From: Hydra vulgaris
Lineage: Eukaryota > Cnidaria > Hydrozoa > Anthoathecata > Hydridae
Assembly (NCBI RefSeq): GCF_038396675.1
Contig: NC_088923.1
Span: 1,344,001 to 1,408,000, forward strand
Length of the DNA stretch: 64,000 bases
Reading direction: 5' to 3'
Shown in pieces: positions 47,534 through 56,117 of this stretch. The notes under the pieces are model-generated. The model did no database searches. It saw nothing but the letters and a program-made list of their open reading frames with translations, and was not told the DNA's origin. How positions within the stretch are numbered: the first letter of the stretch is position 1; each line of letters begins with the position of its first letter. A program made the position numbers and the translations under genes.

Positions 47534-47986
47534 CTAGTGGATAAAATCAGGTTCTTGAGCACATTCAGGTTGTTCAGCTGGTTCTGGTAAAGGGTTATAA
47601 AAATTCAAAAGTTCTTCTTGTTTGGCATGCACAACTTTGCTTGGAAAATACTTCATTTGGTGGAGAATAAACAGGTGGTAAATTTTTTGTTATACTTTCT
47701 TCATAAGTAGGTAGACGTGGTATTTTGTTTTAAATTTGTTAACAATATAATTTCGATGCATTACTTTACACATGTTAAGTAAAAATTCCAATTTACTTTC
47801 TAAACTTTCATAAATTTTTCCATTACAATCTTCTATAGCGTTATCTTTTATATACTCTACAACATCATATGTGTTTTTTAATTTTTCTTTGATACCTTAT
47901 GGAATTCTCAACATGAATTTAATACTTCTGACGTTGTCAAAAGTGAGCTTGTCAGTTATTTGTCTGAAAATCTCTGCTGAATTTAT
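47534..47986 (-). pseudogene. Death-effector-domain-like protein with PPxY tail
   Basis: The frame opens directly behind the shared leader (T run, AG, ATTAACTAATAATAAA) with ATA where ATG is expected. It reads EIFRQITDKLTFDNV, then RSIKFMLRIP, a TAA, KEKLKNTYDVVEYIKDNAI and SLESKLEFLLNMCKV. The spacing of L-T-x5-S-I-KF-x-L and the following amphipathic helices match death effector domains (FADD, caspase-8, viral FLIPs), where S-L-KFLL is the hallmark of helix 2. After a frameshift comes a Pro-rich tail with LPPVYSPPNE. A DED would act in cytosolic apoptosis or NF-kB complexes. Non-functional as it stands. Confidence 0.45.
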
Positions 47987-48088
47987 TTTATTATTAGTTA
48001 ATCTAAAAAAATAATATTTTGATGTATAAAAAATCATTACATAAAATAGAATTAAAAAAATGACAACTTTTTTTTACAAAAAAATATA

Positions 48089-48896
48089 TTATTGAATTGT
48101 AATCGTAATAAATAAGTTATAAATAATAATAAATTGTTTTAGTTCTTCGTGTGAAATGAAATTTGGAAAACCGACAGCCACATTATATTCATTGCTAGGT
48201 TTATCGAAAGAACTCGCGTTTAAACTTTGAATATAATTTTCAGGGGTGATAGTATGAGCAAAAAATTTATCATGATTTCTTTATTGAGATTTTGTATTTC
48301 TTCTTGATTTGTTAAAGCCGTTATGCTGTCATTTACAAGATTATTTAATTCAGTCATTTCTTTGTTCATTTCTTCAACGATTTGAAGTAATTTGGTATTC
48401 TCTTCTTTCAGTTTTTTAATTTCTTGCTCGTATTCTTCTTGCTTGTTCAACATTTCTTTACTATCAGTGGTTTGTTTTGCTAGAATTTCTTGTTGATTTT
48501 TTGTTCCAGTCAAGATATGGTTAACAGAAAGATTCAAATAAATTAAATTTTTCTTTTCATCTTGTATAATTTGTTCAAAATATTTATTTTGTTGTTCTTT
48601 ATAATGAAAACATATTACATTATATTATAATGAAAACATATTCTTATATTGAAAACATATTACAGAGTGTTCATCATAATCTTTATTATCTACAGCAGTA
48701 TTGCAAAAAAGCATATTTTTTGAAAATCTAGAAAATCGTAATCACATTCATGATTTAATAGATCTGGAACTTTTTTCTTACATGTAAAACATTCGTAAGA
48801 TAAATGGTTTGTAGAGCATTCTATTTGGTGTGGCATAAGTTGTTCTTTAGTAAATTCCACATCACAAAAAAAGCATGGATATATGTTGGCAGACAT
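48089..48896 (-). pseudogene. TRAF-like protein: zinc finger, coiled coil, MATH end
   Basis: ATG 48896 follows a T run, AG, CAACTAATAAAAA. The N-terminus has CFFCDVEFTKEQLMPHQIEC and YECFTCKKKVP, a paired zinc-finger pattern like TRAF-type fingers. After a shift near 48700 comes a coiled coil (NKQEEYEQEIKKLKEE, 48220-48537). After another shift the end reads SFDKPSNEYNVAVGFPNF and EELKQFI, like the last strands of a MATH/TRAF-C domain. The centre of MATH is missing. TRAF proteins couple TNF/IL-1-type receptors to NF-kB. Compare the clearer MATH gene at 58887. Confidence 0.5.
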
Positions 48897-49011
48897 TTTT
48901 TATTAGTTGCTAAAAAATAAAAAACATTTATTTATATAAAAAGTCATAATAAAAAAAATACACTCATTCTTTTTTAACAAAAAAGATTTAACAAATATAA
49001 AAAATTCATAA

Positions 49012-49182
49012 TCATAACAAGTAGAAAACGTAAAAGTAAAAATCGTTCATTGCAATGTCTAGTAACACATGTTCGTTTATATTATCGCTGAATAAATCGT
49101 GAAATGTTATATTTTCTACTTCTTCTTCTAAAACATCGCCAAAATCAGGAAACATATCGTCAAAATCCTCATTATTAGTCAT
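49012..49182 (-). CDS. Small acidic island protein
   Basis: An intact frame of 56 residues starting MTNNEDFDDMFPDFGDVLEE directly behind a leader (T run, AG, CAAAAACTAAAAAA). The first half is strongly acidic, the end aromatic (FYFYVFYLL). Function unknown. Confidence 0.45.
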   Translation of the reverse strand: MTNNEDFDDMFPDFGDVLEEEVENITFHDLFSDNINEHVLLDIAMNDFYFYVFYLL

Positions 49183-49238
49183 TTTTTTAGTTTTTGCTAA
49201 AAAGAAAATTTTACATTTAAAAAAAAATACAAAAAAAT

Positions 49239-49538
49239 TTAAAAATACAGTTCTGGAAGATCGTCCATTTTTTTGATAACTTCTAATATATAATGTTCTA
49301 AATCAGTTTCATTTATTATTTCGTGTATTTCTTTTTCTACTTGATCTATTTCTTCTTCCATTTCTTCATCTATCATTTCTTTCTTTATTTCATAAATGTA
49401 ATCGTTTTTATCCATTGTTTGAATATCTTGACGAATAACTTCTATATCTTGTTTTTTATAATCCAGATATTCTGCTATTATTTCCCATCAACTTTTAAAA
49501 TCTTTTGTAATTTTGAGTTTGATTCGTGTAATATTCAT
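49239..49538 (-). pseudogene. Death-domain-like protein A
   Basis: ATG 49538 is behind the leader. MNITRIKLKITKDFKS, a TGA, then WEIIAEYLDYKKQDIEVIRQ, an acidic Glu-rich middle and DLEHYILEVIKKMDDL. The W-x-x-A-x-x-L-x5-I-x-x-I pattern and the final amphipathic helix resemble death domains. Paralogue of the next gene. Evidence is pattern-level only. Confidence 0.35.
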
Positions 49539-49580
49539 TTTTTTTATTTTTGCTAAAAACATATTTATGACAAAAAAACA

Positions 49581-49871
49581 TTAATAATTTAATAAAAATA
49601 GTTTACAAAGTGATAAATTATATGAAAATTTATAATTCTTGCATTCGTTCTCCCATTTTGTTAAAATGAAATAAATATGATTTATTGCTCTTTTTTTGTT
49701 TGCATGTGATAATATAAATAAGGTTAAAATTTGTTTCATTTTATCAAAGTTTCTTATGTATCTAGTGTCAATTTTTTTAATATAAGTTCTTTTCAAGTTT
49801 AAATAAGTCGCCATTTGTTTCCATTCTCCATTAAATTGTTTTGAAACATTATTTATTATTTCTTTGTACAT
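49581..49871 (-). CDS. Death-domain-like protein B
   Basis: An intact frame of 96 residues: MYKEIINNVSKQFNGEWKQM, then ATYLNLKRTYIKKIDTR, FDKMKQILTLFILSHANKK and AINHIYFILTKWENE. Six helices can be drawn, with EWKQMA-x-x-L-x-L in helix 2 and I-x-x-I closing helix 3, then a long helix and a last one, as in death domains (about 85 residues). Basic overall. With the DED- and TRAF-like neighbours it suggests a block of apoptosis or NF-kB adaptors. Family assignment needs profile or structure comparison. Confidence 0.4.
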   Translation of the reverse strand: MYKEIINNVSKQFNGEWKQMATYLNLKRTYIKKIDTRYIRNFDKMKQILTLFILSHANKKRAINHIYFILTKWENECKNYKFSYNLSLCKLFLLNY

Positions 49872-50111
49872 TTTTTTCTCTATTATATTGTATTAAAAGA
49901 TAAAAAATTGAATATAAACAAACAAAAAAAAAGACTATAAAAAATTTTTTTCTAAAAAATAATATACATAAATTAGTTTTCTCCTACATGATTACAATAT
50001 ATTCCATTTTTTACTAAAATATTATTTAAGATGGTTTATTTATATAAAAATATCATGTTTTTTGTAATAAGTAAAAAATATATATAAATAAAAAATATCA
50101 TTTTTTTATAA

Positions 50112-50338
50112 ATGCCTAAAATACGGTACACTCCTAGATCCTTAAACACTGTAATATGGCACGTACAAAAACAACAGTTCCTAGAACAAAAAAAGCAGTT
50201 CAAACGCAAACTGCTAAAAAACAGAATTCAACATCGACACAGACTGCAAGCGAGTATTTACTGAGTAATTGTAAAAGAATATTATTGTTGCTATTTGTTT
50301 TTTGTTTTTTTTTCCAAAAAAAATTAAAAAAATCTTAA
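50112..50338 (+). CDS. Two overlapping short basic frames
   Basis: The frame from 50112 (50 residues, MPKIRYTPRSLNTVIW, Lys/Arg/Gln-rich) follows TTTTTTTATAA. The overlapping frame from 50156 (60 residues) starts MARTKTTVPRTKKAVQ, a Thr/Lys-rich tail followed by a hydrophobic LLLLFVFCFFF stretch. I cannot tell which one is real. The first residues of the second resemble the histone H3 tail (ARTK). Confidence 0.3.
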
Positions 50339-50372
50339 AAAAACATATTTTATTTAAAAAAAATTTTTTTTT

Positions 50373-50678
50373 TTAAAAATACAAACTTACTTTTTCTATA
50401 TGTAAATTATTATCATCAATTTGTTTATCTTTTATTTTGAAATCTACTCCTTCTCCTTCAAAAGTTTCATAATTATCATCATCCTCAATAGTAATTATTA
50501 CTTGTTTCGATATATCTTGTCTAGATATTTCTTGTTCGAGATCGATTATTTCTGTAATGTCATGTTCTGAGAATCCTAAATCTTGTTCTGTGAATTCTAT
50601 TTCCCCAGAAAAAATTTCATCATCTGTAATAAATTTTGTCATTTTGACAGATCTTTTAGTAAAGCGTGTTTTCGCCAT
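50373..50678 (-). CDS. Acidic island protein
   Basis: An intact frame of 101 residues. MAKTRFTKRSVKMTKFI is followed by a strongly acidic body (EIIDLEQEI, ITIEDDDNYETFEGEG). It resembles a transactivation or histone-binding-type acidic protein in composition only. It ends the minus-strand block. Confidence 0.45.
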   Translation of the reverse strand: MAKTRFTKRSVKMTKFITDDEIFSGEIEFTEQDLGFSEHDITEIIDLEQEISRQDISKQVIITIEDDDNYETFEGEGVDFKIKDKQIDDNNLHIEKVSLYF

Positions 50679-51427
50679 TTGGTTTTGTTAGCAAAAAAAC
50701 GCGCTTTTTATGTAAAAAATTTAATCTCTACAGATTAAATTTGTATAATAGAATAAGTGATGTAACTTATTTGATGAAAAGAAAATGCTGTGTCATGGTA
50801 GTTAAATTTAGAAAGTTTTAATAACGCTTTTATGATTAAGATTAAAAAGATTAAAAAATGAAGTAAGCAACTTTTTAGAAACTCTACAAAGAAAAAACTC
50901 TGCGATAAGTGTTAAAACAACATGTTAAATAAATTCAAAACTTTATGAACCAACACGTCGACGTAGCATAGTGCTTTCGCTCGCTGCACTATGTTTCAAT
51001 CGCCATGCCATTAGACCGTTGTGGGTTCGACTTTCGTTGAAGGTTTAGAAAGTTTAGAAAGTTCAATGTTAAACGGTGGGTAGAAATACTCACCGAGTGA
51101 TGTCTAGGAAGTTCAATATTAAAACGGTGGGTAGTAATACTGACCGAGTAATGTCTGAGTGTGTGAGAACGAGTGAGCGCACGAGTGTGTGAGTAAGCAG
51201 GCTTAGGAAATCAGACAGGACTAAGTTAAGTAAGGACTAAGTAAGGACTAAGTAAGTAAGTAAGTAAGATAAAAAACGGCCTTAAAAAAAATAAACACAA
51301 TAAGAAAAATATAAGTAAGTAGGCCTACTAAGATAAAATAAAGACGGAATAAGTAAGGCAGTGTCAGGGTGACACAATGTTTTTTATGTTGTAAAAAAAA
51401 CCTATAAAAAAAACAGTCAAAAAAAAA
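50679..51427. promoter_or_regulatory. Divergent intergenic region with repeats
   Basis: About 750 bp separate the minus-strand block from the plus-strand block. It holds a tRNA-like stretch (50950-51042, with a TAGCATAGTGC A-box-like and GGGTTCGACTTTC B-box-like sequence), an imperfect direct repeat around AACGGTGGGTAG (51061-51160), a GTAAGTAA run (51230-51270), a GTGTCA/TGACAC mini-hairpin (51362-51376) and a CTATAAAAA box 35 bp before the ATG at 51428. It is the largest and least AT-rich gap in the island, so a control or replication region is possible. Confidence 0.4.
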
Positions 51428-52116
51428 ATGGCCGCAGATGATGTCGATTTTTCGCGGATGATTATAAGGCGAAATTTATTTTCAAAACCGACACTTTATA
51501 AAAGTAATTTAAGAGCAAAATATACAACTAAATTACCAAAATATACAGTAGATGGTAAATATCCTTTTCATAGAGATGCTTTTTTTGAATTTTTTGATAG
51601 GACCTCTTTTGATGAAAATGAGTTAACAGATCCTAATAATACGGAAATAAAAACTCTAAGACGTAGAAGAAATCAAAAAAAAATGAAAAAAATAAAGCGT
51701 CAAATTTGTAGAAAAGCACTGATGTGTTATCGAAAAACAAAAAGCAAGTATATAAATAATAAACAAAATCGAGAAATGAATCGAGTAGGAAAACCGATAT
51801 ATCGTTTTGTTTTAACAAAAGTCGATCGTAATAAACATAGAAACGAAATATTTTTAGGAGATATAGGGGAGCTAAAAGATATATTTTTATTCATCTAAGT
51901 CATTTACTCCTCCCTCGACCTTCTCATTCTTTAATTGGTAGAGGGCGAAAACGTATACTTAGAAAACGTGGTAAAGGTCTCCTTGGTAACATATTAGGAG
52001 GTATACCCATACATGGCGATGTAAAACTGTATTTTATGCGGATTAAAAACAACTATAAAAAAGCTAAAATCTGTAAACATTTATTTCAAAAAAATGAATT
52101 CACTGCGAACGTGTAA
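51428..52116 (+). pseudogene. Basic virion-core-like protein with adenain-type cleavage sites
   Basis: The first frame (51428-51898) starts MAADDVDFSRMIIRRNLF and carries a Lys/Arg-rich middle (LRRRRNQKKMKKIKRQICRK). A second frame opens as it closes and contains SLIGRGRKRILRKRG and GLLGNILGGIPIHGD, ending at 52113-52116. LIGR-G (51931-51945) and ILGG-I (51991-52005) fit the two adenain consensus sites (M/I/L-X-G-X/G and M/I/L-X-G-G/X). A basic peptide cut out between such sites is how adenovirus core proteins pX and pVII are made. I infer a frameshifted core precursor; an adenain-like gene lies 2 kb downstream. Confidence 0.45.
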
Positions 52117-52387
52117 GCATGTACATAGAAGAACGCATAACAAAAAATATTATAAAAGATGTTTTCAAAACACGTTTTATCGACATGTAGGAGACAATTT
52201 TAAAGATTACATACTTTTGTTAAAAGATATTAAAAAGACGGAAAAAAACACTCTTAAAAGTTTAAGAACTGATACGAGCGATCGTGGTGAATATATTTTA
52301 ACATATGAATACAAAGATGGTACAGCAGAAATTATCAGTGGAAATAAAAAGAGCGGTTTTAGTTTTTTATATAAAAAATTCATTTGA
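52094..52387 (+). CDS. Island protein of the YEDG/FKI type
   Basis: An intact frame of 97 residues, MNSLRTCKHVHRRTHNKKYY, then DYILLLKDIKKTEK, GEYILTYEYKDGTAEI and SGFSFLYKKF. The middle (an I-x-Y-E-YKDG strand pair) resembles the two following genes. Function unknown. Confidence 0.4.
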   Translation: MNSLRTCKHVHRRTHNKKYYKRCFQNTFYRHVGDNFKDYILLLKDIKKTEKNTLKSLRTDTSDRGEYILTYEYKDGTAEIISGNKKSGFSFLYKKFI

Positions 52388-52392
52388 AAAAA

Positions 52393-52676
52393 ATGGATTT
52401 TAAAACTTGTTTTCAAGAATTTTATAAATCAATTGTTAATTTAGAAACTTCTACCTTAACAGGTAATGATAGATTAAAACAAGTCCATGGCAACTTTAAA
52501 TTGCTTTTTCGTTTGGATGGTAGTAAACAAATCACAATAATTCGAGTTAATAATAAGCTCATATTGATTTTATTTATGACGAAAAGAAAAACGAATTTGA
52601 AATGTTATACGAGGATTTTATCGAAGTAATCTAAGAGTCATTTGATATTTGGTTACTCGAAGAAAAAGCTCGCGTA
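52393..52676 (+). pseudogene. Paralogue in the 52-53 kb cluster
   Basis: Starts MDFKTCFQEFYKSIVNLETS, then NFKLLFRLDGSKQITII. A frameshift near 52560 leads to a frame with FIYDEKKNEFEMLYEDF and FDIWLLEEKARV. The MDF-x-T-x5-FY start and the FIY-E/D-G/E core match the next gene. Confidence 0.4.
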
Positions 52677-52682
52677 TAAAAA

Positions 52683-53013
52683 ATGGATTTTGAAACTTAT
52701 GTATCAGACTTTTATACCTATCCACAATTAACTAAATTTTATAGTGTATTGTTTGATGCTTGTAAAACAAAGGACGATTTTTCATTATTATGCGCTTCAA
52801 AAACATGGTTATTTTATTAAAGTAATAGGCTCAAATAATAAACTTAATATTGTTTTTATATATGAAGACGGATATGAACATTGTTTTAAAATATCTGAAA
52901 CAAAATTTATAAAGTTTGGTATTAAATCTTGGGGAGGATGGCTTATCGACGAAAAAGGCAGAGACGTTATAGATCTAAGGTACAACGAAAAATACGACGC
53001 GGAAGAGGAATAG
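52683..53013 (+). pseudogene. Second MDFET paralogue
   Basis: Starts MDFETYVSDFYTYPQLTKFY behind GCGTATAAAAA. A shift near 52795 precedes GYFIKVIGSNNKLNIVFIYE, CFKISETKFIKFGIKSWGG and an acidic end (NEKYDAEEE). The last 76 bp overlap, in another frame, a basic gene starting at 52938. Confidence 0.4.
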
Positions 53014-53096
53014 CTGATTTTATTACTCCTAAAAATGTAACCAACGCTTTGCAAGTGGGTTCGCTGTTATATAGTTTAAGAAAAGCTGTTATATAA
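52938..53096 (+). CDS. Small Arg-rich core-like protein, overlapping frame
   Basis: 52 residues starting MAYRRKRQRRYRSKVQRKIR, then RGRGIADFITPK and VGSLLYSLRKAVI. The Arg-rich head and hydrophobic tail resemble adenovirus pX-type core peptides. It overlaps the acidic end of the preceding gene in another frame. A tandem 22-bp duplication near 53062-53105 (TGTTATATA-GTTTAAGAAAA-type) seems to have cut it short; the frame past the duplication continues with NAPFVIKPVNPYMSSDKVF to about 53200. Confidence 0.45.
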   Translation: MAYRRKRQRRYRSKVQRKIRRGRGIADFITPKNVTNALQVGSLLYSLRKAVI

Positions 53097-53214
53097 TTTA
53101 AGAAAAACGAAAGCGAATGTAAACGCTCCTTTTGTTATAAAACCTGTCAACCCTTATATGTCATCCGACAAAGTTTTTGAAGTATATAAAAAAAACATTT
53201 TTTGTAAAAAAATA

Positions 53215-53564
53215 TTATTTAAAATCTTCTAAAAAATAAATATGTACAAGTAAAGTATTGCCTTGTTTTTCTTCTGTTTTTTTCTTTTTATTGTGTTTTT
53301 TTGTTATCGTTTTCTTTCCACGACAAATCGAACAAGGTATTTTGTTAAGATGTAATTTTCCGGATTTTCTTGTGTTAGTATTAAATGCCCAAACCTCTTT
53401 GTTTATCATATGTATTGTACAATTTTTTAACATATCCTTATTTTTTTTATCTCTAAATAAAATAAAAAAAAGTTCTTCGTTTCCGTTGCAAGTCATACAT
53501 TTTTCTTCCACAATTTCTTCTAACAGTGTGTGTGTGTGTTGATCTCTTCATGTTTAACTATCAT
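53215..53564 (-). pseudogene. Zinc-binding-like island protein
   Basis: The open frame (53215-53511) has KCMTCNGNEELFFILF and PCSICRGKKTITKK, two CxxC pairs about 55 residues apart that could bind one zinc, and a Lys-rich tail. A GT microsatellite (53525-53540) shifts the frame between a likely ATG at 53564 and this body. Confidence 0.4.
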
Positions 53565-53574
53565 ATTTTCAGAG

Positions 53575-53990
53575 CTAGCTGTCTTTTTATTTCTTTTTTA
53601 TTCATGAGGTCATCAATAGGAGTATCTAAAAATAGATTGGCTGTTTATAATCGAGGATAATTGTTTACGGAAATCTTATCCATTTCATCTCGCATCATGT
53701 AATAAATATTTTCCTCGTTCATCACAGAAGGAATAGCTTTAATATCTAATATGGATAATTTATCCCATGTATCTTCGTAATTTGTTTTAAGAATCCAGCG
53801 TCATTTAAAAATCTTTTAATAGCATTTTGAGCCAATATTTGTTTTTCATAAATATCATGATTCAAAGGAATTTGTTTTGTTTTCTTAGACAATAGCTCTC
53901 GTTCCAGATTTTCCTATTTTCTTATATATAAATGCAATTGTATGTCTTTTTCAAACAGTTGTTTAGCAGTAATATCAAGATAGGGAAGAG
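53575..53990 (-). pseudogene. Degenerate frame downstream of the adenain-like gene
   Basis: Frames give LPYLDITAKQLFEKDIQLH, NLERELLSKKTKQIPLNHD, LAQNAIKRFLNDAGF and, after a shift, DIKAIPSVMNEENIYYMM. It is either a C-terminal extension of the protease frame or a separate gene without a surviving ATG. No family recognised. Confidence 0.3.
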
Positions 53991-54718
53991 TTCTTTTTTT
54001 ATAAATTGAAAGAATGGATAGAGATTTATTTGAACTTGTGCAGAAGCATGCAGAGTTGTTACTTCGAAAAAATAACGATTTAACAATCTGCACGGTGAAG
54101 GTAAATAAATTTGATCGGTATATAAAACATTTTCACTGCGAAATACTAGATCAACAAAATAAGCGGCAAACGTTCCACATAAACTGCTATCATTCCATTG
54201 AAAAGGATATTTGTTGTATAAAAAAAACACGTTTTAATTGTTAGTCATTTCGCTATATTTTAAAATAAATTTAGTAAACCAACAAAACTCATGATTATCT
54301 GCTGTCCATTTTGTAGGGAAATGATTTGTTTGTCGTATATAAGAATTGATATCCATTTCCTTGTAATTAATATTACTAGTGTTAATTTGTATATTGCTGT
54401 ATACATTTTCTACTGCTTCAAACAAATGTATATTAAATCTTAAATATTTTAGAATTTGTTGTAATACACTTTCTTCTCCTAAACTATCAAAACAAAAAAA
54501 AATGAGCTTTGTCTATTTTCATCATTACTCTCCAATGTTGTCCTATTCTTTTGTGGTTTCATTGTTGTAAATAATACAAGAACTGTTTCTTTCATGTTAT
54601 TAAAAATATGAAAATGAGTCTGAGTTTGACTAAGTTGATCAAAAGCATAAACTCCTATAAAATAATTTTAAAATTCAAAATTTTTTAAAAAACGAAACAA
54701 AGAATCATCAGTAGCCAT
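53922..54718 (-). pseudogene. Adenain-like cysteine protease of the island
   Basis: Starts MATDDSLFRFLKNFEF at 54718, a TAA, then NYFIGVYAFDQL, matching the N-terminal strand of adenovirus protease (helix then YFLGTYD). In a second frame an HW pair (near 54545) fits the catalytic His, and in a third LFCFDSLGEES (near 54480) fits the acidic residue. The last frame (from 54230) has YPFQWNDSSLCGTFAAYFVD, with the oxyanion Gln and catalytic Cys. At least three breaks, mostly at T runs. The C-terminus beyond is unclear. It is unlike the Polinton protease at 25052, so it belongs to a different virus-like lineage. Confidence 0.6.
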
Positions 54719-54784
54719 TTTTATTCTTCTTTTTCTAAACTAAAAAAACTCGTAATAAATATGGTTAGAATAACGTGTAATATA

Positions 54785-55321
54785 TTAACAAAAAAAAGTT
54801 TTTTTATCACTGGTTCCTTCTTTTATAATTCCTTCAATGTTTCTTTCAACAAATTTCTTTTTTAATGCTCCATTTAGTTTTTCTATCAAAGAAAAGACAG
54901 TAGGTATTGTTTTTGTAGTAAACGTATCTACAAAACCGTCTGTTTGATCGCCATCTGTTTGATCAAAAGCTTTATAGAATTCATTTATTTTGTTATCACC
55001 AAGATGTCCTTTTGAATTATCAAAGTGTTCCAGATGTTTAGGACGAAATTGAGGATTTTCGAGCAAATTTTTAAATTCGCTATTTTTAAAACATTTTTCA
55101 ATACTGTAAAAAGTTAATGTTATTCTTTTAAAATTGAGTACATTTTGCAAAAAATCAATCGATTTTTTATCTGTATAATGTTCTTCTTCTAGATGATCAG
55201 ACGAGGGTGAAGAATTTCCAGAATTGTTTTCATGATATTTATATCTTTTAGATACTTCATCAAGCGCGCACACTGCACAATTGTTATGAATTTTTTTAAT
55301 GATGCTATCAACGCGATTCAT
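54785..55321 (-). CDS. Island protein with N-terminal CxxC
   Basis: An intact frame of 178 residues starting MNRVDSIIKKIHNNCAVCAL. A Ser/Glu-rich linker (NNSGNSSPSSDHLEEEH), a helical middle and a Lys-rich end follow. A short GDQTDG duplication occurs at about residues 122-131. No family recognised; one of the longest unbroken frames in the island. Confidence 0.5.
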   Translation of the reverse strand: MNRVDSIIKKIHNNCAVCALDEVSKRYKYHENNSGNSSPSSDHLEEEHYTDKKSIDFLQNVLNFKRITLTFYSIEKCFKNSEFKNLLENPQFRPKHLEHFDNSKGHLGDNKINEFYKAFDQTDGDQTDGFVDTFTTKTIPTVFSLIEKLNGALKKKFVERNIEGIIKEGTSDKKTFFC

Positions 55322-55440
55322 TTTTTAATAAAAAATTTTAAATGAATAATTTTTTATGTTGTTTTTTTATACTTTTTTATTCATTTTATTAAAAGAATGC
55401 GTTTTTTTTTTAATAAAAAAGTCTATTTTTGCAGTTGTAG

Positions 55441-55863
55441 ATTTTGGATTTCGAATTTATCACCCATCGAGAAGTCCATTGTTGGGGAAAAAATTGCATA
55501 AGAGAATTATATTTACGCTCGATTAGCGATAAACAGTTTTTTCATACGCAAGTAATACCTTGTGAAAATTTTGAAAGTTTAGAAGAAAAAAACAAAAAAA
55601 TATTTTTATACTGTCGAAATTATATTCATGGGTTGGAGTATTATCCAACGTTTAAACTTACTGGAGAAATAATATTTTGCAGTTCAGTTATCAGTTATTT
55701 AAAAGAAAAATTTTCAAAATATGAACATAATCTTGTGTTTTATAAAGGTGGATGCATCGAAAAAGACGTGTTACATGCCATAAAAGAATTTAAAATATAT
55801 TCATTCGATTTAAACCGTTTGTTATTTCCTGAACAAGACATTTTTTCCCCTTTTTATGTATAA
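55441..55863 (+). CDS. Exonuclease-like protein (DEDD fold suspected)
   Basis: The frame opens after TTTTTGCAGTTGTAG at 55441 with LDFEFITHREVHCWGKNCIR, then YCRNYIHGLEYYPTF, VFYKGGCIEKDVL and FDLNRL. D-x-E at the start, a HGL motif, Y-x-KG and a DLN are the order seen in RNase-T/DnaQ-like exonuclease-like proteins of many metazoan genomes. No ATG is visible at the start, and the upstream TTTTTGCAG looks like a splice acceptor. The assignment is by pattern only. Confidence 0.35.
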   Translation: MLDFEFITHREVHCWGKNCIRELYLRSISDKQFFHTQVIPCENFESLEEKNKKIFLYCRNYIHGLEYYPTFKLTGEIIFCSSVISYLKEKFSKYEHNLVFYKGGCIEKDVLHAIKEFKIYSFDLNRLLFPEQDIFSPFYV

Positions 55864-56117
55864 TGAAGTCATGGCAACTTAATCTTTTTCATTAAAATAG
55901 AATTAAAGTATCAAAGTACAGAGTTTAAAATTCAAAACTTTTTTTTTTATCATGCCACACTTTAAACTTTAAACTTTGAACTTTAGACTTATATGACATA
56001 TTTCGCATTCCCTAAAAACTTGCTTAGTTCTTGTTTTTTAATCTCTCTTTTCAACTCAAACAGTATAAAAGAAGCTCATTTTAATTTAAAAATTAATTCA
56101 AAACACAAGTGAAAAAA

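Noticed and set aside
54014..54244. A 76-residue plus-strand frame
   Set aside because: It is antisense to the adenain-like Cys motif region and lacks a leader.
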